A stretch of 64,000 nucleotides of DNA from Sphingomonas prati (GCF_014643515.1 NZ_BMJP01000002.1:248001-312000); one strand, 5' to 3'; shown: positions 8,300 through 17,640, numbered from the stretch's first letter. Program-made: numbers and translations. Notes: a model not told the origin generated them from the sequence alone.

Positions 8300-8526
8300 C
8301 CGACGCTGCGCCGCCCCCGCAGGAATGACGGATCGTTTTGATGCGCAGGATGCCCTGTGTCGTTGATACGCCCCCGCCGTCTTGGTCACGACCCGCTGAT
8401 CGAATTGGTCGGCCGTGAGCGCTTTGCCCGGCCGTCAGGGCCGCGGCATCGGGCAAAGAAAAAGGCGGCAGCACCGACCAGATCCCCGCACAGGATCGAC
8501 TCTAAGGACGCGGAATGCCCCTACGG
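8300..8526. other. Convergent intergenic region with one hairpin
   Basis: About 230 nt between the convergent SDR and TetR genes with no credible frame. CTTTGCCCG (8422-8430) and CGGGCAAAG (8450-8458) form a perfect 9-bp stem with a 19-nt loop. On the plus strand it is followed by an A-rich run, not a U-tract, so it is not a canonical terminator in either direction. Confidence 0.4.
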
Positions 8527-9126
8527 TTATGGCAAGGAGCCGCTTATTATATCGCCGAACGTCGCGATTGCGTCATCCTCGGCGACCTTGCCACGGACGA
8601 TCGCGACCGACAGCGCCTCTCCCGCGCCAACCAGGCCGGTGCAAAGGCGTGTCGCCGCGCTTTCGGACAGTCGGCTGAACGGTTGAAGGACGGAAACGAA
8701 CATCGCGACGGACTGGCCGAGCAGCTCGTCATACACGTTGGCTTTTTCCGGGCTTCCGGTCAGGGCAGCGCCGACGATGTGGAACTCGCCCGTCAGATCG
8801 GCCGCACAGCGAATATACGCGTCGGCAAGCGCTGCGATCGTCTCGTCGCGTCCCTTCGCGGCGGTAGCCATCGCTCGGCGGAACGTGTCGATTCGGTCGG
8901 TGTCGATCCAGCGATACAGCTCGATCAGAAGGGCGGATCGTGACCCGAAATGGTCGTAGACGACCGGTTTCGACACGGCCGCACGGATCGCTAGATGCCC
9001 CAGCGTCAGGCAATCGGCGCCCTCCGTGCGGATCACCTCAAGCGCCGCATCGAGCAGCTGACGATGCCGATCGGCCTTCGAAAGCCGGCGGCCCCGTTGC
9101 GGGGAAACATCGCTCGTATCTGCCAT
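8527..9126 (-). CDS. TetR/AcrR-family transcriptional repressor
   Basis: A 199-residue regulator with an N-terminal TetR helix-turn-helix: RQLLDAALEVIRTEGADCLTLGHLAIRAAVSKPVVYDHFGSRSALLIELYR (about residues 22-72). The C-terminal ligand domain is divergent, as normal. The ATG at 9126 gives MADTSDVSPQRG; a longer in-frame extension upstream runs across the divergent promoter and is not a start. It is divergent from the gene at 9215, with palindromes between them, so it probably represses both itself and that gene. Confidence 0.9.
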   Translation of the reverse strand: MADTSDVSPQRGRRLSKADRHRQLLDAALEVIRTEGADCLTLGHLAIRAAVSKPVVYDHFGSRSALLIELYRWIDTDRIDTFRRAMATAAKGRDETIAALADAYIRCAADLTGEFHIVGAALTGSPEKANVYDELLGQSVAMFVSVLQPFSRLSESAATRLCTGLVGAGEALSVAIVRGKVAEDDAIATFGDIISGSLP

Positions 9127-9146
9127 CAAGAAACGCCCTATTGCCA

Positions 9147-9186
9147 AACCTACTGATAGTAGGTTAGTGCTACCTACGAATCGTAG
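9147..9186. promoter_or_regulatory. Divergent promoter with two palindromic operators
   Basis: AACCTACTGATAGTAGGTT (9147-9165) is a perfect 8-bp inverted repeat with a 3-bp spacer. A second, shorter one, CTACGAATCGTAG (9174-9186), follows with the same CTAC...GTAG ends and spacer size. They sit between the TetR start (9126) and the ATG at 9215, the expected place for a TetR operator. Confidence 0.7.
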
Positions 9187-9214
9187 CTTATTGGCTCCAA
9201 CGGGAGACGCGTCA

Positions 9215-10222
9215 ATGTCCTTCTCACCCATCCTGCTCATGGGCGGTTCCGGCGAAATCGGTCGGCTCACCGCAAAGGCCCTGCGCCTGCACCACCCTGA
9301 TGTTCCCTTGCTGATCGGCGGACGGAGCCAGTCCAAGGCGCAGGAGGTTGCAAGCGTGCTGGGCAACGCGGAAGCGGTGATCATCGATTCCCACGCCGAA
9401 GACCTCGGCCTTGGCGATCGACGAATCGGTGCGGTCGCCGTCTTCTATGGTGACGAACGGCTGTCCGGACTGCGCTACGCCCATGCCCGCGGTATTCCTC
9501 ACCTCAGCATCTCGTCCGGAATTTACGAGATTGCACCGGAGGTCGCGATCCATATGCAGCGCCCCGATGCCGCGGCAATGGTGCTGGGCTATGAATGGCT
9601 CGTCGGCGCCACCACCATCTCGACCCTTGCATTTGCAGAGGCCTTTGCCCGCGTCGAAACCATCCGGATCGGCGCGTTGGTCGATGACGAGGACCAGGGC
9701 GGCCCAGCGGTCGCGGAGGATTTCGAACGCCTCGCGACCGTCATGCCGTCCGTTCTCGCAAGATCGGACGGGGCCTATGTCTGGCGCAGCAGCGAAGACG
9801 CGGGCTGCGCGTTTCAAGCCACCGATGGCACCGTCATCGATGCGGCCGGCTTCTCGTCGATCGACATTGCCGGCCTCGCGGCGGTCACCGGCGCGCGCGA
9901 TGTCTCGTTCGCCATCGGAACGGGGGTCAGCTCAAGCCGACGCGCGGGCGGTGCAAAATCGACCGAGATCATCATCGAACTCACCGGTATCGACGGAGCG
10001 GGCGCGTCACTCCGCCGCCGCCACGCCGTGTTCCATCCGGGCGGCGCAGCGCCACTGACGGCCCTTGGTGTGAGCATGCTGCTCGAGCGTCTGACTGGCC
10101 TGGATGGCAAACCCGCAACGCGGCCGGGGCTGTTCTTCCCGTATCAGGTTGTCGATCACGCCGCCTATCTCGCGCGACTTGAACAGGAGGGCGGAAGACT
10201 CCTGACGCTGCCATTCGCATGA
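9215..10222 (+). CDS. NAD(P)-binding saccharopine-dehydrogenase-like protein
   Basis: A 335-residue protein with an N-terminal Rossmann fold (ILLMGGSGEIGRLTAKAL, then LIGGRSQSKAQEVASVLG). The rest resembles saccharopine dehydrogenase-like proteins of unknown substrate. The ATG at 9215 follows a GGGAG-type ribosome site; an earlier in-frame ATG at 9167 would start inside the operator region. It is divergent from the TetR repressor and probably its main target, so the enzyme is likely induced by a small molecule bound by that repressor. The reaction is unknown. Confidence 0.75.
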   Translation: MSFSPILLMGGSGEIGRLTAKALRLHHPDVPLLIGGRSQSKAQEVASVLGNAEAVIIDSHAEDLGLGDRRIGAVAVFYGDERLSGLRYAHARGIPHLSISSGIYEIAPEVAIHMQRPDAAAMVLGYEWLVGATTISTLAFAEAFARVETIRIGALVDDEDQGGPAVAEDFERLATVMPSVLARSDGAYVWRSSEDAGCAFQATDGTVIDAAGFSSIDIAGLAAVTGARDVSFAIGTGVSSSRRAGGAKSTEIIIELTGIDGAGASLRRRHAVFHPGGAAPLTALGVSMLLERLTGLDGKPATRPGLFFPYQVVDHAAYLARLEQEGGRLLTLPFA

Positions 10223-10336
10223 CGGCTCAGAGCCAGCAGAACCCCCCGTCACATACGCTAACGGTCGTCGCACATCCCGCCACCGCGTCGCTCACCCGGT
10301 CGGCTGCCGCTGCGGTCGTGGCGGCGCCATGACCCG

Positions 10337-12247
10337 TCAACGTGGGGCGAGCAGTGTCGCGAGCGTGTCGGCCCGGTCACTCACCCGTTCGAGCCGTGGA
10401 TAACGCAGCGTGCCCGCGTAATGGATGGTGCGATCGGAACGTTGTCCATCCTGTTCGATCGTGAGAACAAGCGGGCGGATCGCGGCACCACGCACGGCCG
10501 CCAACAACGCGTCGCGTCCGAACTGCGCCGTGCCGACCGTCACGATCCGCACGCCCGGCCGCATGCCGGCACGAAAGGCAGGTCCATCCCAACCCACGGA
10601 CCGTACCACTCCACTACCGGCGACGGTGAGGCCGATGGAATAGGAGAGGTCAGTGACGCCGGCCTCGTCCTCGCTCGCGCGAAAGGCGGCGGTTGGCATG
10701 CTGGTAAAGGCCAGACGCCAGCCGTGGCGCCTTAGTCCGATCGTCGTGTCGAGCTCGTCGTGCGCATTGATCCAACCGCCCAGGAACCGCGACCAGTCGT
10801 GCGGAACGACATCGTTCAGCGTGCGGCATATGTCATCGAACTTGTAGGTCCGGGTTGGCGCGTCAGGGGTCGCCCCCGCAAAGAAGCGGCGCGCGAACGC
10901 ATCGATGCCGTGGCGTCCGCCGCTACGCTCGCGCAGTTCGGCGTCGATCGCAAGCCACAGCATGACGCCTTCCGAGTAATAGTCGCGGCGTCGCTGCCAG
11001 TCGCGCCACGGCACCGGTTGGCGTAGCATGAACGCGGGATAGTTGACGTCGTCCGCCAGCGGCCGCCAGGCCCGGCCTGGTCGCGCGGCGATCTCGGCCG
11101 CCTCGATCGCCAGCCGGTCGCGCAGCTCGGACGGCGTGAACTGGCCAGCGCGCGTCGCGAGCACGCGCCCCCAGAACTCGGCCTGCCCTTCATACACCCA
11201 CAACATACTGCTCGCGACGGGGACGTTCGGCGTTGGCGCCCACAGGTCGGCGGGCGTACGATATAACCCATTCCAGGCGTGGACGATCTCGTGCGCGATC
11301 AGGTCGCGGAAGAGGAACTGGCTCGGCCACTCGCGAAAATGCGATGACGCCAGCCCGACCTCGCTCGACGCCCGATGCTCGGTCCCACCCGACGAGCCAT
11401 CGTCGCTCAGGCGCGCGAGGATGTCGTAGCGGTGGAAAGGCACGGGACCAAAGACCGCGCGTATCTGCGTGATCAGTTGCCGCAACTCGGCGATGCGGAC
11501 GGCGGGTACGACAAGGTCGCTCGGCCGCGCTGCCACGAGATCGAGCGACACCGCGCCTTCTCTACCTGCGGTGAGAGCTAGCCGCGCAGCGTGGCGGCCC
11601 GCGAGCACCGGCGAGTCGAGCAGCGTCTCCAAGTTGGTCTTAGCGAAGTGAAGCGTAGCGCCCTCGCTGCGTTTCGCCTCTAACGAGGTAAACGCGGTTA
11701 GCCCCGCGGGCAGGACCAGGGTGGCAGCGATGGGGATATTGCGGGCATACCAGCCCGCTGGATACAGGACGAGGCGCTGCCACGGCACAGTCACGATGTC
11801 TGGTGTCAGCAAGTCACCTCCGGCGACCATCTGGAAGCGCACCTCGATCGTCCGTACGCTGGCGGGCACATCGACATGGAAGGCATGCGGATCGATCCGG
11901 TCTCGCCGCCATCCCACGGGCTTACCGTTGGCTTTGATGAACAGCCCGGCAAGATCGGTGACGGTCAGACTTGGGCCGTGGCTCGCTTGCTCCCACCGGG
12001 GATAGAGCAGCGTCGTCATCTTCCCGGCGACCACGGGTATGCGCTGTCGCACAGTGAATATCTTGTGTGCGACATCGGTCGCGTCGACATGAAAATCGAT
12101 TGAGTTGCCGAACGCATGATCGACCGGCTTCAGAACGGCGGCGGAAGGTTCGATGTAAACAGGACCTTGTCCGTCGCGCGCTATCGCCGCCGCGGACCCG
12201 AGAATAAGCGCCAGGGCTGCTAGATACCAAGCAAAATGGTTCACCAC
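10337..12247 (-). CDS. M61-family metallopeptidase with PDZ domain, exported
   Basis: About 636 residues with an N-terminal signal segment (HFAWYLAALALILGSAAAIA). The zinc site HEIVH lies near residues 319-323, followed by WNGLYR and the downstream YEGQAEFWG supplying the third ligand, as in M61 glycyl aminopeptidases. An N-terminal beta-domain and a C-terminal PDZ-like segment (GVVRSVGWDGPAFRAGMRPGVRIVTVG) complete the family layout. Start choice is uncertain: GTG at 12247 puts the signal peptide at the N-terminus; TTG at 12271 adds eight residues. A strong inverted repeat lies immediately upstream (12275-12305). Likely a periplasmic or surface peptidase. Confidence 0.88.
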   Translation of the reverse strand: MVNHFAWYLAALALILGSAAAIARDGQGPVYIEPSAAVLKPVDHAFGNSIDFHVDATDVAHKIFTVRQRIPVVAGKMTTLLYPRWEQASHGPSLTVTDLAGLFIKANGKPVGWRRDRIDPHAFHVDVPASVRTIEVRFQMVAGGDLLTPDIVTVPWQRLVLYPAGWYARNIPIAATLVLPAGLTAFTSLEAKRSEGATLHFAKTNLETLLDSPVLAGRHAARLALTAGREGAVSLDLVAARPSDLVVPAVRIAELRQLITQIRAVFGPVPFHRYDILARLSDDGSSGGTEHRASSEVGLASSHFREWPSQFLFRDLIAHEIVHAWNGLYRTPADLWAPTPNVPVASSMLWVYEGQAEFWGRVLATRAGQFTPSELRDRLAIEAAEIAARPGRAWRPLADDVNYPAFMLRQPVPWRDWQRRRDYYSEGVMLWLAIDAELRERSGGRHGIDAFARRFFAGATPDAPTRTYKFDDICRTLNDVVPHDWSRFLGGWINAHDELDTTIGLRRHGWRLAFTSMPTAAFRASEDEAGVTDLSYSIGLTVAGSGVVRSVGWDGPAFRAGMRPGVRIVTVGTAQFGRDALLAAVRGAAIRPLVLTIEQDGQRSDRTIHYAGTLRYPRLERVSDRADTLATLLAPR

Positions 12248-12274
12248 GAGGTAAGGGCCACCCTCTCGCAAAAT

Positions 12275-12320
12275 CGACTATGAACACAGAAGATGTTCAT
12301 AGTCGTAAAAACTATGAACA
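12275..12320. promoter_or_regulatory. Inverted repeat plus third half-site upstream of the M61 gene
   Basis: CGACTATGAACA (12275-12286) and TGTTCATAGTCG (12294-12305) are perfect 12-bp inverted repeats with a 7-nt spacer. ACTATGAACA recurs as a third half-site at 12311-12320. The block abuts the start of the peptidase gene on its upstream side. I read it as an operator for an unknown dimeric regulator; no regulator gene is adjacent. Confidence 0.65.
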
Positions 12321-12428
12321 CGCCTCTAAGTTGGCCTAACCACATTGCCGAGTTACAGCGGAATATCCGATTATATGAATTCCGGCAGAGACTTAACTCA
12401 CGCAGTTGCAGCCTTTACTGCACCCGCC

Positions 12429-12977
12429 TCAGAATGGAACGTCATCATCCAGATCGCTGTCGAACGCGCTCGACGTGCGCGACCCGCCGCCGGACGAGCC
12501 ACCGCCGCGCGCACCGCCGCCGGAACCACCGTTCCCGCCGTCATTATAGCCGCCGCCACCGGCGCCCCACTCGTCGCCACCGCCGGAACCGCCGCGTGCG
12601 CCACCGCCGCCGCCGGCCCCGCCTTCACCGCGGCCGTCGAGCATCACCAGCTGGCCGTCGAAGCCCTGCAGCACGATCTCGGTCGAATAGCGGTCGTTGC
12701 CCTGCGGGTCCTGCCACTTCCGGGTCGCCAGCTTGCCTTCGATATAGACCTTGCTGCCCTTGCGCAGATATTGCTCGGCCACGCGGCCCAGCGGTTCGGA
12801 GAAGATCGCCACCGAATGCCATTCGGTCTTTTCCTTGCGCTCGCCGGTGTTCTTGTCCTTCCACGTGTCGGACGTGGCGATGCGCAGGTTGACGACCTTG
12901 CCGCCGTTCTGAAAACTCTTCGACGTCGGGTCCGCACCGAGATTGCCGACGATGATGACCTTGTTGACGCCTGCCAT
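12429..12977 (-). CDS. ssb: Single-stranded DNA-binding protein
   Basis: A 182-residue SSB. The OB-fold occupies about residues 1-110 ([69 protein letters not shown]). A long Gly-rich linker follows, and the acidic tip DDDVPF that recruits repair and replication partners ends the protein. The gene starts only 11 nt after the feoB stop on the same strand, so it may be partly co-transcribed with feoAB, although a promoter of its own inside feoB is likely. Confidence 0.97.
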   Translation of the reverse strand: MAGVNKVIIVGNLGADPTSKSFQNGGKVVNLRIATSDTWKDKNTGERKEKTEWHSVAIFSEPLGRVAEQYLRKGSKVYIEGKLATRKWQDPQGNDRYSTEIVLQGFDGQLVMLDGRGEGGAGGGGGARGGSGGGDEWGAGGGGYNDGGNGGSGGGARGGGSSGGGSRTSSAFDSDLDDDVPF

Positions 12978-12988
12978 GGGGGCCGCTC

Positions 12989-14842
12989 CTATAATCCGAG
13001 CGCAGTCGCGGCCCAGAACGTGAATCCAGCTGCCAGATACGCCAGCCCGAACAGATAGGCCAAGCTGAAAAGCGGCCACTTCCATCCGTTCGTCTCCCGC
13101 CGGATCACCGCGATCGTCGACAGGCACTGCGGCGCGAACACGAACCACATCAGGAACGCCAGCGCGGTGGGCAGCGACCAGCGCCCGCGCAGCCGCCCGA
13201 CCAGCGACCGCTCGGTCTGCACCTCGTCCGCCCCCTCGATCGCGTAAACCGTCGCCAGCGCGGACACCGCCACCTCGCGCGCGGCCATCGCCGGGATGAT
13301 TGCCAGCGCGATCTCGTGGTTGAACCCGATCGGTCGGACGATCGTCTCCAGCCCGCTCGCGATCCGCCCCGCGGCCGAGTAACGCACCTGATCGCGCCCG
13401 GTCGGCGACTGCGGAAAGCTCAGCAGCGCCCACAACAGCACGGTCGCCAGCAGGATCAGCGTGCCCGCGCGGTGCAGGAAGATCCACGCGCGCTGCATCA
13501 GCCCGATCGCCACGTCGCGGAACACCGGCATCTGGTACCGCGGCATCTCCATCATGAACCCGGCACTCTCGCCCTTCGCGATCGTCCGGCGGATCACGAA
13601 CGCCGCGATCATCGCCGCCACGATCCCGGTCACGTACAGCCCGAACAGTACCAGCCCCTGCAAACCCACGCCCAGCCCGACCTCACGCGCCGGAATGAAT
13701 GCCCCGATGATCACCGCATAGACCGGCAATCGGGCGGAACAGGTCATCAGCGGCGCGATCAGGATCGTCGTCAGCCGGTCCTTCGGATCGTCGATCGTCC
13801 GCGTCGCCATGATGCCGGGAATGGCGCAGGCGAACGACGACAGCAGCGGGATGAACGCGCGCCCCGACAGCCCGACGCCCGCCATCACCCGGTCCATCAG
13901 GAACGCGGCGCGCACCATATATCCCGACGCTTCCAGCACCAGGATGAAGAGGAACAGGATCAGGATCAGCGGCAGGAACACCAGCACCGATCCGATACCC
14001 GCAATCACGCCGTCCACCAGCAGCGACCGCAGGATCCCCGCCGGCAGCACCGATCGCACCGCATCCTGTGCCCACGCGAACCCGGCCTCGATCCACCCGA
14101 CTGGCGCCTCGGACCAGGAGAACACCGCCTGGAACATCACGAACAGGATCACCGCCAGCAGGATCGGCCCGCTGACCGGATGCAGCGCCACGGCGTCCAG
14201 CCGGTGCGTCCAGCGCCGCTCCAGGCTCTCCTCCTGCGTCGCCGCCACCGCGATCGCGCGCGCCCGGCGTTGCAACGTGACAATGTCATGTTCCGGCGGC
14301 GCACCCGCACGCACCGTCCGCGTCCCGTCGCCGACCACGGTGGCCAGCGCGGTCTTCAATTCATCCATCCCAAGCCGCCGCACCGCGACCGTCTCGACCA
14401 CCTGCACGCCCAGCGCCTTGGACAGCGCGGCGACATCGATCGTCAGCCCGTCGCGCTTCGCCATGTCGATCATGTTGAGCGCGATCACGACCGGCAGGCC
14501 GAGCGCGATCAGCTGCAACGCAAAGCGCAGGTGATTGTCGAGGTTCGTCGCATCCAGCACGACCACCAGCGCGGACGGCAACCGCTCGCCCTCCTGCTTC
14601 CCGACCACCACGTCGCGCGTCACCTGCTCGTCGGGGCTGGCGGGATCCAGGCTATAGGTGCCGGGCAGGTCGACCAGCTCGATCGGGCGACCGTCAGGCA
14701 ACGCCATCCGCCCGGATTTGCGCTCCACGGTCACGCCGGGATAATTGCCCACCTTCTGGCGGGCCCCGGTCAGCGCATTGAACAGCGCGCTCTTGCCGGC
14801 ATTGGGGTTCCCGACGAGCGCGACCAGCGGTGCTGAATTCAC
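12989..14842 (-). CDS. feoB: Ferrous iron transporter FeoB
   Basis: A 617-residue inner-membrane Fe(II) transporter, shorter than the 773 of E. coli. The N-terminal G-domain is complete: GNPNAGKS (11-18), DLPG (58-61), NMID (123-126). The membrane part holds two Gate domains with [16 protein letters not shown] and [20 protein letters not shown], whose Cys residues are the conserved pore cysteines. The start overlaps the feoA stop by 4 nt. Iron-dependent control through the Fur-box-like site upstream of feoA is expected. Confidence 0.96.
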   Translation of the reverse strand: MNSAPLVALVGNPNAGKSALFNALTGARQKVGNYPGVTVERKSGRMALPDGRPIELVDLPGTYSLDPASPDEQVTRDVVVGKQEGERLPSALVVVLDATNLDNHLRFALQLIALGLPVVIALNMIDMAKRDGLTIDVAALSKALGVQVVETVAVRRLGMDELKTALATVVGDGTRTVRAGAPPEHDIVTLQRRARAIAVAATQEESLERRWTHRLDAVALHPVSGPILLAVILFVMFQAVFSWSEAPVGWIEAGFAWAQDAVRSVLPAGILRSLLVDGVIAGIGSVLVFLPLILILFLFILVLEASGYMVRAAFLMDRVMAGVGLSGRAFIPLLSSFACAIPGIMATRTIDDPKDRLTTILIAPLMTCSARLPVYAVIIGAFIPAREVGLGVGLQGLVLFGLYVTGIVAAMIAAFVIRRTIAKGESAGFMMEMPRYQMPVFRDVAIGLMQRAWIFLHRAGTLILLATVLLWALLSFPQSPTGRDQVRYSAAGRIASGLETIVRPIGFNHEIALAIIPAMAAREVAVSALATVYAIEGADEVQTERSLVGRLRGRWSLPTALAFLMWFVFAPQCLSTIAVIRRETNGWKWPLFSLAYLFGLAYLAAGFTFWAATALGL

Positions 14843-15090
14843 TCCGCCGCCATCGGAAACGGCTCGACCGACACGGCGGCGGCCGTCTTGCGGCGCAGCG
14901 CGATCGTCATGCGGCCGACGCGGCAGGCGATCGGGTCCATCCCCATCGGCCCGCGGTGCAGCGTTTCGACTCGCACCCCTTCGTCAAAGCCCAGTTCGCG
15001 CATCCGCCGGGCCTCTCCCGCCTTGAGCGCGGTCCAGTCGATCACGCGAATCAGCGCAGCTTCGCGCGGGGGCAGGTCGTTCAGGCGCAT
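14839..15090 (-). CDS. feoA: Ferrous iron transport protein FeoA
   Basis: A small SH3-like cytoplasmic protein, 83 residues from the ATG at 15090, needed for FeoB function. The recognisable pattern is MRLNDLPPREAALIRVID, EARRMRELGFDEGVRVETLHRGPMGMDPIACRVGRMTIALRR. An alternative ATG at 15099 adds three residues; 15090 gives the family-typical start and a GGA ribosome-site remnant. It overlaps feoB by 4 nt. Confidence 0.93.
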   Translation of the reverse strand: MRLNDLPPREAALIRVIDWTALKAGEARRMRELGFDEGVRVETLHRGPMGMDPIACRVGRMTIALRRKTAAAVSVEPFPMAAE

Positions 15091-15113
15091 AACGTCCATT
15101 CACATATTTGCTT

Positions 15114-15132
15114 GCGAATGATTATCATTATT
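15114..15132. promoter_or_regulatory. Fur-box-like site upstream of feoAB
   Basis: Read on the minus strand, AATAATGATAATCATTCGC matches the classical Fur consensus (GATAATGATAATCATTATC) at 16 of 19 positions by my own count, including the whole ATAATGATAATCATT core. It lies about 25-40 nt upstream of feoA. Position and match support iron-repressed transcription of feoAB. Confidence 0.8.
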
Positions 15133-15183
15133 CCAATACGAACGCCAGCCCCGATCCGTTCCGCCCGGCGCAACCTGCCCGGT

Positions 15184-15888
15184 TCAGGACGCAGGATAAC
15201 GCAACCGGCCGAGGAACCGCACCGGGCTGAACATCCGGTCCGGATCGGGCTTCAACTGCGCCTTTAGCTTCTCGAACCGCATCACGCCCGCGATCCGCCG
15301 GTCGAGGAACGCGCGCGTATCGGCGAAATTCTCGGTCTGGTCGTCGACGAACACCAGCAGCGTCGCGGCATAGACCCCGGCCAGCGTCAGCCGCTTGGTA
15401 TAAAAGGACAGATCGACCGCCGTATCGCCGGCCAGCCGCCACATCCCGTCCGCCGCGCGCCACCCCAGCCGCGCGGCGCGGGGCGCATTCTGTGGCATCG
15501 CCAGGATCGCCAGCGCACGCCGCAACGCCTCGCGGTGGATCTCCATCGCGTCCAGCCGCGCCGCGATCAGCCGGGTGATCCGATCGCGCACCTTCCGCGC
15601 ACGTAGCATCGGCGCCGGCGCGCGGACCGCCATCTCGGCGTCGATCGATGCGAACCACGCGTCGATCATGTCGATCGCCCCGCCCGGGAACGCCAACCGC
15701 GCCCGGTCCGCCGGCACGCCCAGTTCGTCCGCCGCCTGCGCCAGCGCCGCCTCGCCCCAGCCATCGAACGCCGCATGCATCGGCAGCACGGGCGCGAGCG
15801 CCTCGCGCAACTCGTCCAGCGTCATCTCGCTCGGCGCGATCGGGGCCGGCTCGCCTGCCGGATTTGCGGTGCTGTCGGTCATGTCCAT
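15184..15888 (-). CDS. coq9: COQ9-family ubiquinone biosynthesis protein
   Basis: A 234-residue alpha-helical protein of the COQ9 family, related in fold to TetR proteins and involved in ubiquinone synthesis with COQ7-type hydroxylases. Family signatures are LPMHAAFDGWGEAALAQAA near the N-terminus, FPGGAIDMIDAWFASIDAEM, and the C-terminal WRLAGDTAVDLSFYTKRLTL and GVYAATLLVFVDD segments. The ATG at 15888 was chosen; an upstream in-frame start at 15930 adds a glycine-rich non-conserved tail. It is divergent from the Old Yellow Enzyme gene and otherwise unlinked to other coq genes here. Confidence 0.92.
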   Translation of the reverse strand: MDMTDSTANPAGEPAPIAPSEMTLDELREALAPVLPMHAAFDGWGEAALAQAADELGVPADRARLAFPGGAIDMIDAWFASIDAEMAVRAPAPMLRARKVRDRITRLIAARLDAMEIHREALRRALAILAMPQNAPRAARLGWRAADGMWRLAGDTAVDLSFYTKRLTLAGVYAATLLVFVDDQTENFADTRAFLDRRIAGVMRFEKLKAQLKPDPDRMFSPVRFLGRLRYPAS

Positions 15889-16054
15889 AACATAGCGCCG
15901 ACCCCCGCCGACACCAAGCGATCCCGCCACTTATCGCCGCCCCGGACCGCACTTCTTTTGCGCGGGATAGCTTTTCTCGCATCCCCGACCCTGACGATGG
16001 CAGACCCGCGCCCCTATCTTGCACCGCAACACGAACTGACGAAGGACCCCACCT

Positions 16055-17143
16055 ATGCCCACCCTGTTCGACCCGATCCAGCTCGGCGACATCGCCGCCC
16101 CGAATCGCATCCTGATGGCCCCGCTCACCCGCGGCCGCTCCACGCGCGACCATGTCCCCGTCGACATGATGGTCGACTATTACACGCAGCGTGCGACCGC
16201 CGGCCTGATCATCACCGAAGCGACCGGCATCAGCCAGGAAGGGCTCGGCTGGCCCTACGCACCCGGCATCTGGAACGACGAACAGGTCGCCGCATGGAAG
16301 CCCGTCACCGACTCCGTCCACGCCGCCGGCGGCCGCATCGTGATGCAGCTCTGGCACATGGGTCGCCAGGTCCACAGCTCGGTCATCAAGACGCAGCCCG
16401 TCTCGTCCTCCGCCACCGCGACCGCCGGCCAGGCGCACACCTATGAGGGCAAGCAGGATTTCGAGGTCGCGCGCCCGCTCGAACTCGACGAGATTCCTCG
16501 CCTGCTCAACGATTACGAACTGGCGACGCGCAACGCGCTGGCCGCCGGGTTCGACGGGGTCCAGATCCACGCCGCGAACGGCTATCTGATCGACCAGTTC
16601 CTGCGCGACAATGCGAACTTCCGTGACGACAATTACGGCGGCAGCGTCGAAAACCGCATTCGCCTGCTGCGCGAAGTGACCGAGCGGGTCATCTCCGTCG
16701 CCGGTGCCGGCCGCACCAGCGTCCGCCTGTCGCCCAACGGCGATTCGCAGGGCGTCGACGACAGCAACCCGACCGCGCTGTTCCTGCCGGCCGCCCAGAT
16801 GCTGTCCGATCTCGGCATCGGCTTCCTCGAACTGCGCGAACCCGGCCCCGACGGCACGTTCGGCAACACCGATGTGCCGAAGCTTTCGCCCGAAATCCGG
16901 AAGGTCTTCACCGGCCCGCTGATCGTCAATTCGGACTATGACAGCGCGGACAAGGCGCAGGCCGAACTCGACACCGGCATCGCCGACGGGATCAGCTTCG
17001 GTCGCCCGTTCATCGGCAACCCGGACCTCGTCGCCCGCCTCCAGACGGGCGCGCCGCTCGCCAAGGACGACGCCAAGACCTGGTACAGCCAGGGCCCCGA
17101 GGGCTATATCGACTACCCGGCGATGGAAACTGCCGCCGCCTGA
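16055..17143 (+). CDS. Old Yellow Enzyme-type alkene reductase
   Basis: A 362-residue FMN-dependent NAD(P)H:flavin oxidoreductase of the NemA/OYE class. Visible are LFDPIQLGDIAAPNRILMAPLTRGRST for FMN contacts, GRIVMQLWHMGRQVHSS (Gln-Leu-Trp-His), GFDGVQIHAANGYLIDQFL (the substrate-binding His-Ala-Ala-Asn), YGGSVENRIRLLREV, and the phosphate-binding C-terminus DGISFGRPFIGNPDL. It reduces activated C=C bonds or nitro/nitrate-ester compounds, typically as an electrophile-stress enzyme. A strong hairpin follows its stop. Confidence 0.94.
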   Translation: MPTLFDPIQLGDIAAPNRILMAPLTRGRSTRDHVPVDMMVDYYTQRATAGLIITEATGISQEGLGWPYAPGIWNDEQVAAWKPVTDSVHAAGGRIVMQLWHMGRQVHSSVIKTQPVSSSATATAGQAHTYEGKQDFEVARPLELDEIPRLLNDYELATRNALAAGFDGVQIHAANGYLIDQFLRDNANFRDDNYGGSVENRIRLLREVTERVISVAGAGRTSVRLSPNGDSQGVDDSNPTALFLPAAQMLSDLGIGFLELREPGPDGTFGNTDVPKLSPEIRKVFTGPLIVNSDYDSADKAQAELDTGIADGISFGRPFIGNPDLVARLQTGAPLAKDDAKTWYSQGPEGYIDYPAMETAAA

Positions 17144-17155
17144 TCGACCAACCGT

Positions 17156-17182
17156 GGCCCTGCCTCATTCGGAGGCAGGGCC
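17156..17182. terminator. Bidirectional hairpin between convergent genes
   Basis: GGCCCTGCCTC (17156-17166) and GAGGCAGGGCC (17172-17182) form a perfect 11-bp GC-rich stem with a 5-nt loop. It lies between the stop of the OYE gene and the stop of the convergent cupredoxin-like gene. U-tracts are weak on both sides, but the position is right for a shared terminator. Confidence 0.7.
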
Positions 17183-17190
17183 GCAGACCT

Positions 17191-17589
17191 TTACCGGACC
17201 AGGATCTCGCCCTTCATGTTCGTCGTCGCATCGCGCAGGTTCGTGCTGCGGAAACGATAGACAGCATTGCGCGTGTCCGGCGCGCGGAAGTGCACGGTGG
17301 CGCTCCGCCCTGCCTTCACGTCGACCCGATCGTTACGAACCAGCACGGCGTCCCGTGGCGTGACGCGCGCGAGACGGAAGAACTCCGGTGCCGAGAAATT
17401 ATGCCGCCGGTCCGACCGGTTGCGAATGGTCAGCGCATAGGACACGCCGCGCCGCAACGTGATCCGCGCAGGCGTGAACCGCTCATTGTTGACGCCGACC
17501 GTGATCGGCACCGGACGCCGCACAGGCGCCGCCGCCGCCGCGCCGGTCGCAACCGCGACCAGCCCCAGCATGAAACCAATCGATTTCAT
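17191..17589 (-). CDS. Exported cupredoxin-like protein
   Basis: A 132-residue protein with a clear signal peptide (MKSIGFMLGLVAVATGAAAAAP). The mature part fits a cupredoxin-type beta-sandwich: ITVGVNNERFTPARITLRRGVSYALTIRN, then RRHNFSAPEFFRLA. A His occurs in the HNF context, but the C-terminal Cys/His/Met copper ligands of true cupredoxins are not apparent, so copper binding is doubtful. It is probably a periplasmic protein of unknown role. Confidence 0.7.
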   Translation of the reverse strand: MKSIGFMLGLVAVATGAAAAAPVRRPVPITVGVNNERFTPARITLRRGVSYALTIRNRSDRRHNFSAPEFFRLARVTPRDAVLVRNDRVDVKAGRSATVHFRAPDTRNAVYRFRSTNLRDATTNMKGEILVR

Positions 17590-17640
17590 CGATACTCTCC
17601 TTTTGAATGAAACGGGACAGACCCGGCCAGACCGAAGGCG

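Noticed and set aside
8422-8458. Intrinsic terminator after the SDR gene
   Set aside because: The stem is perfect but is followed by A-rich sequence on the plus strand and has no U-tract on the minus strand; kept only as a hairpin.
13316-14836. Long open frame opposite feoB, and similar ones opposite gltX and nadE
   Set aside because: All are Arg/His/Pro/Gln-rich antisense frames without recognisable domains, signal peptides or ribosome sites.
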